A stretch of DNA of 15,763 nucleotides from Rhodocollybia butyracea (GCA_015501585.1 JADNRY010001178.1:1-15763), one strand, 5' to 3'. Counted from the stretch's first letter, positions 1-10,059 are shown. The notes: generated from the letters alone by a model not told the origin. Translations and numbers: made by a program.

Positions 1-21
1 TTGCGCTTCGAACCAACACCT

Positions 22-2163
22 TCACCTTCCCCAATGCCACCCAAATTCCCGCTTTCCACTGCCCCCGCTCACAGGCACCACCACATCGGCTTCGACGAAC
101 TCTACGTCGTTATCCTGGTCCTCTTCTCCTCCGAGTTGAGCTCCGGGATGCAGATGTCCATGCGCGTCTTCAGCGGCGTTGTCGCCGTGGGGATGGGGAC
201 TGTGTGGTTCATGGTCCTGGTCAGCGTCAGCGTCGAGCATATCCACATCCTCCGCCTCGTTCTCCTCGCGCCCTTCGACCATCCCCTCCATCGGATCAAT
301 CTGCGCAGAAAGATTCCGCCCATGGCCTCTCCGTCTCGGCACAAACGTGGAAGCCCCCGTGTCACCCTCAACCTCCGTCTCTGCGCCATCTCGAGCTTCC
401 TGAACGGGTTATGGCTGCTGTGGACTGCGACGGACGAGGAGGAATTGGCGAATGGGTTTGTGAGAGCGAGGTTGGCGCTGGCGACTGCGCGGGCGGTAGC
501 GCGTGAGGCTGATAGGGCAGCGCGTAGATCTGGGTCGTTCTCGTCGTCGGGGATGTCTTCTACAGCGGAATCGTCGCCTTCTGCGCCCCGGGGCCGCTGG
601 CGTCTGCTTCGTCTTCGGTTTTCCCGGGTTACGGCGAATGTAACGGGGGGAGGGTCTCGGTCTGCGCCTGAGCCGGTGCCGTCTTCGATGATAGCGTCAG
701 ATTCGGATTCTTCGTCGTCTAGCTCGACTTCGACGTCTTCGCCTTCGAGGTCTACGTAGGTTCTGCATAGAGGGCAGGTGAAGCTCCTGGGAGGGAAGTG
801 TATGACGTCAGTTTTGGAGTTTGAGGTTGGGCATAGGAGGGATGGAAGGACGTTACCGATAATGCGTTGTTTCCAAGAGTGGCCGGATACATTTGAAATG
901 GAATGAATGGGAACAAGGGCCAGATATGAATAAGGATTGACGAATGGACAGGGGAAATAAACCTGGGTAGAATGATTGAGTTGAGGGAAGAAACAAATGA
1001 GCAAAGTTATAAGTATGACGGACGAGATCCACGGAAGATGAAGATAGAACACTTACATATACAACAGTCGGGTAATCCTACACTCATCGCACCCTTCTTC
1101 TTCGGAGCTGCTTTACCGTCCGCGTTGGTGTTGGCTTGAGGAGAGACCGCATGAGCGAGCGTCTTGAGGTTCTTAATGGCATTCGTACTAGTCAAAAAAC
1201 CCACGTCAGTAACAGAATATGTACGCGATAACAATGCACTCACTTGAACTTGTTCACTCCACTCTGCCACTCGCGACCTAGCTCTATACGTATTTTAACG
1301 CTCTTGTATATATCCTCGCTCCCACCCTGATAATCCACGCCCAGCTGCAGCAGATCCCCGTCCTTGAGTTGGTATGGGCGAGACTCTTGACCAGCGGGTG
1401 CTAGCCGGATATGGTTGAGAAAAGTACCTGAGGACGACTTTGTATCGCGGATGAAGAATTTCGGTGCAGCGGCGTTCGGAGCACCTGGAGCTGGGCCACT
1501 GGAAGTAGTCTCGACCCATAGCTCTGCGTGAGCGCGGCTGACGACTTTGCTTTTAAAAGCCAACTTGAATGAATTGGGATTGTTGTTATTGACTCCGCCG
1601 CCGTTTGGAAGAGTGTTGTTACCGCTACGATCTGTGAAGCGGCCGATTCGTAAGGCTGGGTCGCCAACACGCATGTCGCGAGTGATAGCGTCGAATCGTA
1701 GGGAACGGCGAGATTCGAGATGAGGGACGAGACGGAGGCGGAAAGGGCCGGAGGTGGAGGAGAATGGAGCAGGTGGAGCGGCGGGATGGGATGATGAAGG
1801 AGCGCGGTGCGACACGGGATGACGGGAAGTGGGTGTTGTAGCAATGTTGGCTGCGACAGCTCCTGCGGAACGCCGTCGTCTGAGCATTGAGGAAAACCCA
1901 AGTCCTGTCGGGTTGGCTGCATCCGGGTTGATGGTTGTGGAAACGCCGGTGGTAGCGTTCGCGGCACCTCCCGAAGATCTTCCTCGAGGAAGTGGTAGAG
2001 GTTGCGCGAGTCCATTTGGTGATGGCGATGTCTCTCGACGAAGAGGGTCAGTTGGGGGGTTGGACGTTGAAGAATTTCTTGGTCGTCCTCTGAGAAACGA
2101 GCCAAGAATCGTTGAGCGTAGGGGAGGAGATTCCGTTCCTGCGTGCGGAGTGGCTGGGTCCAT
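22..2163 (-). CDS. dma1: Dma1-like FHA-RING E3 ubiquitin ligase
   Basis: FHA+RING proteins of this type (yeast Dma1/Dma2, animal CHFR/RNF8) are ubiquitin ligases of mitotic checkpoints and cytokinesis; that role is taken from the family. Proposed exons: 2163-1244, 1187-1057, 962-857 and 786-22, with GT..AG introns of 56, 94 and 70 bp. Residues 1-140 are Ser/Pro/Arg-rich and probably disordered. An FHA domain spans about 142-300, with G174-R175, the phosphothreonine-binding S209-R210-x-H212 and S245-G246-T247..N250. A RING-H2 follows with C348, C351, C367, H369, H372, C375, C390 and C393; it appears only after introns 2 and 3 are removed. The tail is acidic. The frame changes near 406-408 (see findings), so the last ~130 residues are provisional. 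The start at 2163 is chosen because the Ser/Pro-rich reading begins there; an in-frame Met at 2208 is possible. The domain call is firm, the exact C-terminus is not. Confidence 0.88.
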
Positions 2164-2167
2164 AATT

Positions 2168-2219
2168 CTAGCTAGATAATGAGAGCAGTTCAATGTTTCA
2201 ATGACCAAGTAATTCGCAC
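2168..2219 (-). other. possible 5'UTR intron of the dma1-like gene
   Basis: On the minus strand a CAG|GTGCGA donor at 2219 and a pyrimidine-rich stretch ending in two adjacent CTAG acceptors (ending at 2172 or 2168) lie just before the proposed ATG at 2163. The resulting intron of 48-52 bp matches the size of the coding introns. An ATTGAAC sequence could be the branch site. Only transcript data can settle whether it is spliced. Confidence 0.3.
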
Positions 2220-2229
2220 CTGAATGTGT

Positions 2230-3655
2230 CCAAATTCAGTGCTGGACACAATATTGTCACCTTTTAATTCTGGTTCGTCGTACGACCGTAAAGGTTAAGA
2301 TGTCTGATGATTCCGACCTCAAGCTTCAAGCTTTCGAGCTTTCAAGCTAAGTCTCGCGTTCTCTAGCCAGTCGTCGCTCTGTTTCTGTTTCTGGCCAATA
2401 TCGTAATATATCAGATAAAATGTCGTTAATTCTAGAATGAAAAAACGCCCGAATTTGTTTCTCGTCGTAATAGCGATAAAAAGTCGAAATGTGGGGCGAT
2501 TCAGGTTATAAAAGTCCGAGTGTTGTTGTTATAGATAGTGATGTGAGGGTTTGGCGTCGGATGATACGATGATGGTGGTTGAACAGAACAAAGATGCCCG
2601 GGCCCGCTGCAAAGCTCGACAGGCACGGAAACAAGAAAAGGAATTGATGTATGATGGGTCACGTTGTGATCAGCCGTCCCGACTCCCGGGCGTTTATTTC
2701 ACGGAACTCTTATAAGTTATACCTCAACTTGTACAAGTTTCACTTTAGGCTCTTTCAGGCTGGTCCAGGTATTCTCGAGATTTTGGCAACTCTTTTATAA
2801 AACCTACTTAATCTCGCGAATCATCGCCGATTTCTTTCTGGTCAGTCAGCCCAGAAGTACTACTAGATGATCTACTCAGATCCAGACCCGAACCACTCTT
2901 GAGCTTGCCCCTCCATGCCCGCTGTGGGAAATTGCATCTCATTATCACTGTCTACCCGTCCAATCAGGATGTATCATGGAATACTCTAATATGTAAGTAC
3001 ACGCTTTCCTCTTTATCAGCTCCGAGGCTCCTCCTACAGCGCAACATTCGCGAAAACTCGTGCAAGGGAGAGTTTTGCAGAACCTCTCCAACCAGCTCGG
3101 TTAATTACCTTTATGTTGGAACGGTCTTCAGTATGCCAGCGGTAAATCCATTTCTCAGAGAGATCGTTAGCTGTGGAAGTCAAGTCTTGTTTTCTTTGCA
3201 CTGAATTCCCGAGGATTCCCGAGTACCGGGCCTCTCTCTTACTCTCATCGTCGCAGGGAATCCCAACCCTCAGACCAAGTCGCTTAAGTAAAGCCATTTT
3301 CACAGTTCTGGAACTCAATAACATCGACTGGGGTACAGCAACTGGAAAGCGACAAAATTAGCAATGAAAAATATTGATCTGGTGCGTACTCTGTCTTTCT
3401 CTTTGTTCAACTGCTTTTCTCTTTACCGTTCTTGTAGGGTCCCTGCCGCTTACCTTGCCTTATCAAGTCAGTGGCTCCGCAGGACTTGGTTTTTCCAAAA
3501 AATCAATTGTTATACGTGTGTTAGAGATTACGCCGTTACTGGAAGAATAGAGCATTTCTGGAACAACATAGCCTGAGCCTCAAGCTCGACCCACACAGAG
3601 AAAGGTCAAGGAAAACTCCGGGGAAACCCGCGGGAAGCGTTCAGCAATTTGCAAT
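2230..3655. other. intergenic region, no supportable gene
   Basis: This 1.4-kb stretch should hold the promoter of the minus-strand dma1-like gene. It also has a plus-strand TATA-like box (TATAAAAG, 2507-2514) followed at 2592 by an ATG in a good context (CAAAGATGCC) that runs into a stop after 17 codons. Open frames of 60-100 codons around 2900-3570 have no recognisable motif. A donor/acceptor-like pair at 3382 (GTGCGTAC) and about 3438 (TTCTTGTAG) would join two short peptides ending near 3525, but nothing in them is familiar. A few TTCAAGC heptamers occur at 2321-2348. I see no gene here that I would defend. Confidence 0.4.
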
Positions 3656-3765
3656 TGCTAAACCCTCCTCCCAATCTCTCCCAATCCCTCCCTTTTACGC
3701 CCTTTTACGCCCTTTCACCTCCTTTCGCGCTTTCCAATTCGCTCTCGATAGATTATGGTATCCCT
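3656..3765 (+). repeat. pyrimidine tract with short tandem repeats
   Basis: The plus strand is almost purely C/T here, interrupted by repeated CTCCCAATC-type units and then by CCTTTTACG units repeated two to three times. A 7-bp hairpin (AGCAATT/AATTGCT) lies just upstream at about 3643-3659. In fungi such tracts occur in promoters and in decayed intergenic DNA; no gene start follows closely enough to choose. Confidence 0.5.
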
Positions 3766-4449
3766 GCCCCCCTGCTGCCGTCCTAATTACTCTTTTTAAA
3801 CATCGCTCGTCAGCTCATGTCTTGTTACTTACAGCTGCTCCGGTTGCAAATACGAGCAGAGTAGCCTTCTGTAGCCCTGAACTCGGTAAACGTTCCCTTC
3901 CCGTGTTTCGAAATTTCAACTTCCAACTTCCAAGGGCCATTTCATCAAGTTAGCTCAAACGAGGAAGGGCCTTCCTCCAATAAAAAATCTTTCTGAAGGG
4001 GAACGAAACATATATTGGGACATGGATGTTTATAAACATACAGATGAATATCGAGAGCTAGGACTAGGCTATTGAGAGTGTCCACTGTCCTCAGGCTCAG
4101 TAATGTGCCGTTTAGAGGTTGCGTTGAAGCTCCAGAACCAAGGCCAGGTTGAAGGGTCCTTTGACTTCACGGATGCATGGATACAGTAAGGACACCGACC
4201 AGCGGATCACACTTCGTCAACAAAGCTTCATCGAAGTGGCAGGATAAATGTCGACAACGAAAGATTGAGACTATACGCGGCGAGGAGAGAGAAGAACAGT
4301 TAGGTGTATACGTTGAGGTGGAGATGAGTACACCACGCCTGAGGGAGTAGTGAACCAGTACGGGGTTTTACAAGCACAAAACGAAAAGGTAGAGCGCAAC
4401 GTACATCAAGCTACAGCCTTGTTCCAGACCAATGCAAACTATTCAGTAC

Positions 4450-4960
4450 TCATCGTACGGAATGTCCTCTCTCTACGTCACTTTCACGTTGATCGAATGA
4501 GAAAAGACCGGAAGCCTCCCATGGACTGTCGAGAACTCCGGCCATTGGACTGCGCTGCAAGTTGACAGAAGTTAGATCTGAAGATCTTACGACGAGCTCA
4601 CATCTATGCTCAAGGAAGGATAGGGAGGGGGAAGGTTCAGATGCAGACACGTTGAGGTGAAGTAGGAGGCTTTTGGCATCAGAATATCTGTGAAATGATC
4701 CTGAGTTAGACAACGTATACAATGCAAGAGGCAACCCGAATCCATGAGCTTGAAGACAGTGGTGAGGACTCTGCGGGACCATGGCGCGGTGGGCTGAGCA
4801 CTGACGAAGTGGCAGGATATGGGAGTTTCGAGTCCGTGTCATTGAAGAGAATTGGTGAGAATGGCTCATTTCAGGATTACGGATTTGAAACGTTGGTTGG
4901 GGTACCGAGGCCAGAACGAGCTCTGTAGGCGTCGGGAAAAAATACATGGTTGAGTGCCTT
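4450..4960 (-). pseudogene. possible minus-strand gene remnant, unit A
   Basis: The best argument for a gene here is an intron-like segment at 4555-4601 on the minus strand: donor GTGAGCTC, CTAAC branch-like sequence, acceptor CAACTTGCAG, 47 bp. The same three signals recur at the matching place in unit C (9512-9559). The exon after it starts RSPMAGVLDSPW in this unit and RSPLAGVLDSPW in unit C; a one-base deletion and a one-base insertion between the copies cancel within about 30 bases, as expected in coding DNA. No family is recognised. An opposite-strand reading at 4722-4928 also shows some protein-level similarity between units, so the strand is not certain. Confidence 0.25.
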
Positions 4961-5040
4961 TGGACAAGTTGAAATTGTATTAGAAATGTGAGAGCAAGTG
5001 GTGTGTCGTTGTAGCGAGTAACCTTGTAATTGATAGGCGT

Positions 5041-5072
5041 CGATAGGCGCTCATATGTATGAGCGCCTATCG
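5041..5072. repeat. perfect 15-bp inverted repeat
   Basis: CGATAGGCGCTCATA and its exact reverse complement are separated by two bases (TG). It lies about 130-150 bp upstream of the presumed leader exon of the decayed plus-strand gene of unit A. The matching place in unit C has the related sequence TTATGAGCGCTTACA as two direct copies (9954-9986), so the shared core is TATGAGCGCYTA. It could be a protein-binding element of the original promoter. Confidence 0.55.
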
Positions 5073-5204
5073 TACGGTTCATCTTTCCGAATGTTTTCCA
5101 TTGAAAATACTACAAGCTTGAAGACCAACAACGATCCAGTCGCAACAGGCCCTGGCAAGGCATATGCCTTCAAGCTTCAAGCTCTACTGCCAACAAGGAT
5201 AAGA

Positions 5205-6660
5205 CTCTTCCACTCTGATGTACCGCCGTTAACCAAACTTGGCTTACTTTCGTTGCGTGAGTTTCTCTTTCTAATTCTTTGGCTTTCCGTTTTTAAATAA
5301 TATCTCGGTAGACTTGGTTATATCTTTCAGAGACTCAGTATATCAACATTGCTCTACCGGTATCACTCGAAAGTCTTCCACCAATCTGTGAAAGAACCTG
5401 GGTTAACTGGACTCCGCGGTCCACGCAACTCACAGATGGTCGTTGTCCTGTATGTATATCAATAGCGTCAGGTACGTGTACTACTATCATTGAAGGACTT
5501 GCGTCAACTCAACTAAACTCTGCGGGCCATACAACTCATCCTCTCAGCCGGCACACCTCGGGACATTCTTCACCAATGACTAGGCTAAATAGTATGGTTC
5601 ATTACTGGATAGCTGGAATTGGCTTCACCTTTGTTACTGCGATTATCATCCCACGTTTGCAGATTCCAGTTCTGTATCACCATCAATCTTCTGCGCGCCT
5701 CTGGTATCGACTTTTCCACCGAAAAACAGAACTGGCCCGCATCATTTTCTCACTAGTACCCAACTCGCTCCTCGCTCTAGCTTCTTCCTTTCCTCGAATA
5801 ACCCTAATAACATCGAAAAAGGCCGCATAGGATGCAGACGTGTTTGAGAGGCTTCGAGGTCAGCCCGGAATTGCTGAATAGATAGCGGAGATTTTGCCCG
5901 ACTTTCACTTTCATCCAGTCTACTGCGGTGCCGCAAGGATGTGATCTATCATCAACGCTGCAACGTCCACTCTACTCTGTATTCCTTCTGTCGAATGCAA
6001 GGTTTCCGCTTCGGCCTTTCTTTTCTAATCTGGCACACTTTAAATCTTTCTATGCCGGATGATCAGTCGTGATACTGCTGTACGTTTCTTCTCTCTCTCT
6101 TATTTTTTTTTCTTTTTTTCGTTCATATTTATGCATTAGAAACCTATTCTGTCGATACAGGAAACTAGCTTCCTGCACCCAGGTTGCCTTCATTTGAATC
6201 GTCATTCTCAAAATCTTCCCAGAACCCACCCAATCCTTGAGCATCGCATGGGCTATACGGGTTATAGGACACTATCATGCACCATCATCTCCGTTATCGC
6301 CTCGCTTATATCGTTGCTACTGACGAAGGTCACCCCCGGATCCGCTCGGATGTCTTCCTCGTCTCATCTATATGTATTCCCTCATTTACCGGGACGAATG
6401 GCCTCAGTCTCACACAGGTCAACCAGATGATGTTAGAAGCTACGCCGAGGACAAGTGCGGGGTGGGTGCCGATGAAGACATTTGTGTTGGGATGATTGGG
6501 AAGGAGGTCACGGATGACATGTCGCATCACAGTAATGAGAAGAGCTCAAACGATATATTTGCTCTTGGCTCCTTTTTCTTTGTTCTATCTATTACATACC
6601 ACCGCCCGCGTTGGCATTTGGTTCTCTTTTCGGTTATGGCGTTGATAGGTGTGTAGGTCG
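5205..6660 (+). pseudogene. decayed secreted/membrane-type gene, unit A
   Basis: Parts of a spliced gene are visible. A leader-like exon end (DVPPLTKLGLLSL, about 5217-5256) is followed by GTGAGT and an intron to the CAG at 5328-5330. The next exon frame is open from 5312 to 5830 and starts TQYINIALPVSLESLPPICE, with two tryptophans and Ser/Thr/Gly-rich sequence after it. A later exon/intron border (GTACGTTTC at about 6083, a pyrimidine tract, then AG before AAACCTATTCTG at about 6140) is shared with unit C. A tail follows at 6370-6655. The pattern faintly resembles fungal secreted or membrane-anchored proteins with an 'NWT..P..ISI..G' extracellular domain and a glycine-rich membrane segment; that family guess is inference. 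No initiation codon is left in frame with the leader, and the membrane segment is broken, so I call it a pseudogene. Confidence 0.4.
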
Positions 6661-6879
6661 GTACTTGCACTAATAAACGTTTGATAACAGTGAACCTTTT
6701 TTCGTCTCACTCCTCTGATTACGGTGTTCCATTTGGGGAGGTATGATCTTGTTGCATCCACACCAGTCGATTTTTGTAAAGCTCTGTTGTCTCTACTATC
6801 CCGTCCCTACTATATTCGAGCTTTGTTCAGGCTACACCACGTTAGCACTCTGCCAAGGATCCGGATTTGCTTGTATTTC

Positions 6880-7800
6880 GCATCGCCATTCACTTTCCTT
6901 TCTCGAAACTGGAGTTTATGCGATGAACGGATGGTCTCAAGAGTCGAGGTTGACGCGGCCATGAGATCATCATGACAAGACAACGCTTCTCCGGATTTTC
7001 ACTCGAACACCATGGCTCGGATCTCTCAGAGATCCTTCTCCCAAGATACAGAGAATTTCACGTTGCACAAGATTGAGGCCATTTGCAAGCCATTTGTCTT
7101 GGGCTGCGTTCCGCGACTCTTTCTCTTTCTCTTTCGAACTCCCTAGCATCACTTCATACCAAAACGTTAGGTCCGCTAATGGCAATAGTCCTTTGCCTTT
7201 CTAAATTGGAAGTGAGAGAATAAGTTCATAGTGCTGGCTCTTTGAACCTCGGTGCAATACTGACGGTGAGGGAGCTCTAACAGCTTTTGTATCAGGAGAG
7301 CCTTAATCGGGCTCAGGCTTTGATGACTGTTAGATGCCGTGGGATCAAATCTGCGAGACTCAACGCTGCGGGCGAGTGCTTCCTCTGAGGTATGATTAAT
7401 TAACAATTTGACTAGGAGGGATATGGCACGATACTTAAATGCCGTAAATAGCGACAGAGCGATAATAATCAGACCCGTCTAAGGTCCTTAGTAGGTGTTT
7501 TGTTAGAGTTTTGGTGCATGAACCAACTCAGCCATATAACCGGTTATATGGCTGAGTTGGTTCATGCACCAAAACTCTAACAAAACATCTGACACTGAGA
7601 TTAAGGTGGACCGAGTACCTTCAAGCTTCAAAGCTTCACTACCTTCAAAGTTCAACTCTACTTAATCCCTGTAAAACCATCCTTGATAGCTCTCTTCAGA
7701 TTCTGCGTCAACTCCATTTACCATTTTTCATCTGACCTCCAAGTCCAGTCTACCGGTGCTATCAAGAATCTGTTCCTTTCGTCGTTGATCTTACTATTGT
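6880..7800. other. spacer between units A and B
   Basis: No match to the tandem units was seen here and no gene is supportable; open frames on the minus strand at 6970-7406 look like chance. The stretch holds the 92-bp perfect palindrome at 7496-7587 and, after it, several TTCAAGCTTCAA-type heptamer repeats (7617-7660). It may be sequence inserted after the array formed, or a unit too decayed to recognise. Confidence 0.4.
7496..7587. repeat. perfect 92-bp palindrome (snapback element)
   Basis: Two 46-base arms (7496-7541 and 7542-7587) are exact reverse complements with no spacer, centred on ATAACC|GGTTAT. The outer end is TGTTTTGTTAGAGTTTTGG. Symmetry stops abruptly on both sides (AGG on the left, TCTGAC on the right). 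A miniature inverted-repeat (foldback) transposable element or a recent palindromic insertion is the simplest reading; no clear target-site duplication is visible. Transcription would give an uninterrupted 46-bp RNA hairpin. Complete arm identity in otherwise heavily decayed DNA argues for a young origin. Confidence 0.8.
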
Positions 7801-8885
7801 CAATGTCTACTCTACACCGTTTATGTAATGGAGTGCTTCTGGCGTAGGTTTCTGGCGTAGGCCTCTACTCATTAACAATAGCCCTGGGATGCTCAAACAT
7901 TTGTCTGCCCGATGATCATTGGTGCCGTTGGGGATACGGTCGGATACAACAATTCGGCCCTTCTCTTTTCATTCATATTTTCATTCCGTTATTCTGTCGA
8001 CGGTGAAATCTTTCCAATGCCCATCCGATCCCATAATGTCGTACTCTCTATCTCCTCAAATCTCTGATCAATGGAGGGCTCCGCCGTTACTGCTCCATCC
8101 ACGGATACATTGTCGTTCCCGAGACAGGATTTCATTCTCGAATAGATCAAGATGTTAGAGACTAGTGCCGTTGAGGATATACTGTCAGGTTTACTAGTAC
8201 GTCCATTCTCTCTTTTCGTTCATATCCTCATTCCGTATATACCGTTAATGGTGATATAATCACAATCCTGAACGCACTCTCCACTATGTTGAACGCCAGC
8301 TACCTATCTATGGGATGCTACTTCTGTAGCCCGTTCATGATTGCCACTGGTGAAGGTAAGTAGGTTTCTGCTCGAACGGTACGGTCCTTTACGCAAACTC
8401 CCTTATTCCAGAGACGATGGGTCTCAGTCTTGAATCAGAGGATGTTGGAAACTATACTGAAAAGACGTTTTGCAAGAGATGGGGATGTAGTATGGAAGGA
8501 GGTGGATAACACGTCGCATCACGATGACAAGAGTTGAACAATATGTCTTTTTTATTACATCCCCTGTCCGGGTAGTTTTTCGTTCCGTTTATGGCGGTTA
8601 TGAACAAATATTTGTACATCACTACTTAATGACAGAGGACTAGTTCCATTTTTGTCTTGCTCCTCTGATCATTGTGGTGGTTCAATCCTGGAGATCCAAC
8701 CATAGACTGTAATATCCATTTCAGTCAATTCTGTTACATTCAATCTTCACTTGAGATTGCTGTCTGGGTGCCAGCACTGATCTTTTAACGCTCTGTCAAT
8801 AATTGACTTGAGCTGTTCAGCTCTTACACGCCCTGCAAATTACCACTCTTGACAATTTCACGATTTCCTACACGGTACTTTAGAG
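7800..8885 (+). repeat. diverged tandem unit B, 5'-truncated
   Basis: This unit matches the second half of unit A: the 'GTGCCGTTGGGGATAC' membrane-segment region, the intron-like stretch and the 3' tail and flank (8400-8700 against 6400-6750). The first half is missing. Inside it, the segment at about 7905-8040 recurs at about 8150-8290 (GTGCCGTT-GATAC, TCTCTTTTC, TTCATAT--TCATTCCGT, then a GTCGACGGTGA/GTTAATGGTGA motif), so the membrane/intron module is itself duplicated about 245 bp apart. It ends directly against unit C, as expected in a tandem array. Confidence 0.55.
7905..8620 (+). pseudogene. fragment of the array gene, unit B
   Basis: The reading IIGAVGDTVGYN at about 7912-7947 corresponds to RIVGAVGDTVAST in unit C and looks like the worn start of a glycine-rich transmembrane segment. 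The same module appears again at about 8157 (SAVEDILSGLL). The tail at 8403-8500 (LIPETMGLSLESEDVGNYTE) corresponds to unit A at 6375-6450. No continuous frame connects these parts and there is no 5' exon, so this is a gene fragment. The protein family is not established. Confidence 0.35.
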
Positions 8886-9046
8886 ATCAAGAATGGCTGA
8901 GGGAACGAAATGTATATTGTGATAAGGATGTTTATAAACATACAACTAACTATGAGCGTGTTCCCTCCTCAGGCTCATTTAATTATTGAGTAATGTGCCG
9001 TTTAGCGGATGTGTAAACTTGGGAGACGTACTGTTTAACTGATACG

Positions 9047-9960
9047 TCAAAGCTCCGGCGCCATGCGTAGTGATAAAGAGCAACTTGGTTGAAACATCCT
9101 GACAAATGTGGGGATACCTTGAGAACGGATTGCAGCCGTCGCCGACAGAGCTTCATCAAAGTCTGTGCTCTGCATCACAGAGTCGATGTGGACGCCGAAA
9201 ATTTGAGGCTTCACACAGCGAGGAGGGAGGAGAACAGTAGACGGACATATTGAGGTGAGGATCTTCACAGGTATCTCATGCCTGACAGAGTCGCATAGGG
9301 TATCATACTTGAGATTTGGAACCTAGTACGGGGTTTGAACAAGTACAAAACAAAAAGGTAGAGAGCAACATACATCAAATTACAACCTCATTCAAGACCA
9401 ATGCAAACTAGCTACAGGATGTCCTCCCTCTACCTCACTTTCAAGTTGATCGAATGAGGAAAAGACTGGAAGCCTCCATGGACTGTCGAGAACTCCAGCC
9501 AATGGACTGCGCTGCAAGTTGACAAAGGTTAGACGTTAGACGTTAGACCATGAGCTCACGTATGCTCGAGAAAAGATAGCGAGGGGGAAAAGTTCCGGGG
9601 CAGACACATTGAGGTGAAGACGAGCTTGGTAGCATGTTGAGATCGTTTCCTCCAAATATCTGTGGAGCGTCGCGTAAATGGAGAAAGCTAGAGAGCGTAT
9701 ATACGGCGCAAGAGGTAACCCGAATCGATGGGCTTGAATCTAAATACAATGGTGACTCTGTGGGACTATGGCGCGGTAGAATGAGTACTAATGAACTTGA
9801 ATAGCAGGATACGGGAGTTTCGAGTTCGTGTCATTAGAGAGAGTTTACGAATATCAAGAGTTGATTTAGGTACTGACGCGAGAACGGGCTCTGGGCCGAC
9901 GTATGGAGAAGCCGAAAGTGTGAAATTGTGAAATTGTGAAAGGAAGCGTTTCGTTATGAG
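9047..9960 (-). pseudogene. possible minus-strand gene remnant, unit C
   Basis: This is the counterpart of the minus-strand remnant in unit A. An intron-like segment lies at 9512-9559 (donor GTGAGCTC, three TCTAAC copies as possible branch sites, acceptor CAACTTGCAG, 48 bp). Upstream of it the minus frame is open over about 60 codons (RVTSCAVYTLSSF...), and downstream it reads RSPLAGVLDSPWRLPVFSS. A further open stretch at 9047-9268 includes DEALSATAAIRSQGIPTF. No domain is recognised and the pieces do not form one frame. Confidence 0.25.
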
Positions 9961-9986
9961 CGCTTACATTATTATGAGCGCTTACA
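9920..9986 (+). repeat. microsatellite plus 15-bp direct repeats
   Basis: TGAAATTG units run at 9920-9941, followed by TTATGAGCGCTTACA at 9954-9968 and again at 9972-9986 (period 18). The latter occupy the place, relative to the leader exon, that the 5041-5072 inverted repeat has in unit A, and share TATGAGCGCYTA with it. They are a candidate promoter element of the array gene. Confidence 0.5.
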
Positions 9987-10059
9987 ACAAGTTCAACGAT
10001 GATCCGGTCACACCATGCCCTCAAGCCGTCACAACTACGAGGACAAGACTCTTCCTCCA

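Larger units (their letters stand above)
3990..6880 (+). repeat. diverged tandem unit A (full length)
   Basis: This is the most complete copy of a roughly 2.9-kb unit. Its left part (from GGAACGAAAC at about 3998, through TTTATAAACATACA and TAATGTGCCGTTTAG) matches unit C from about 8901. Its middle (exon and intron parts at 5200-6300) matches unit C at 10060-11260. Its right part (6370-6860, for example ATGGCG..CTCCTCTGATTA) matches unit B at 8400-8700. Similarity is obvious by eye but interrupted by many substitutions and indels, so the duplication is old. Boundaries are approximate. Confidence 0.6.

Noticed and set aside
1..759. 252-codon plus-strand open frame
   Set aside because: It is antisense to the acidic tail of the dma1-like gene; its Ser-rich translation mirrors the Asp/Glu codons of the other strand.
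2592..2645. Short plus-strand gene start MPGPAAKLDRHG
   Set aside because: The ATG context and upstream TATA are good, but the frame stops after 17 codons and no donor precedes the stop.
4722..4928. 68-codon plus-strand frame in unit A (TRIHELEDSGEDSAGPWRGG)
   Set aside because: The matching frame in unit C keeps part of the peptide but is broken, and the minus strand has better splice evidence; not listed as a gene.
9954..9986. CRISPR-like array
   Set aside because: Only two direct repeats with a 3-base gap, in a eukaryotic context; not an array.
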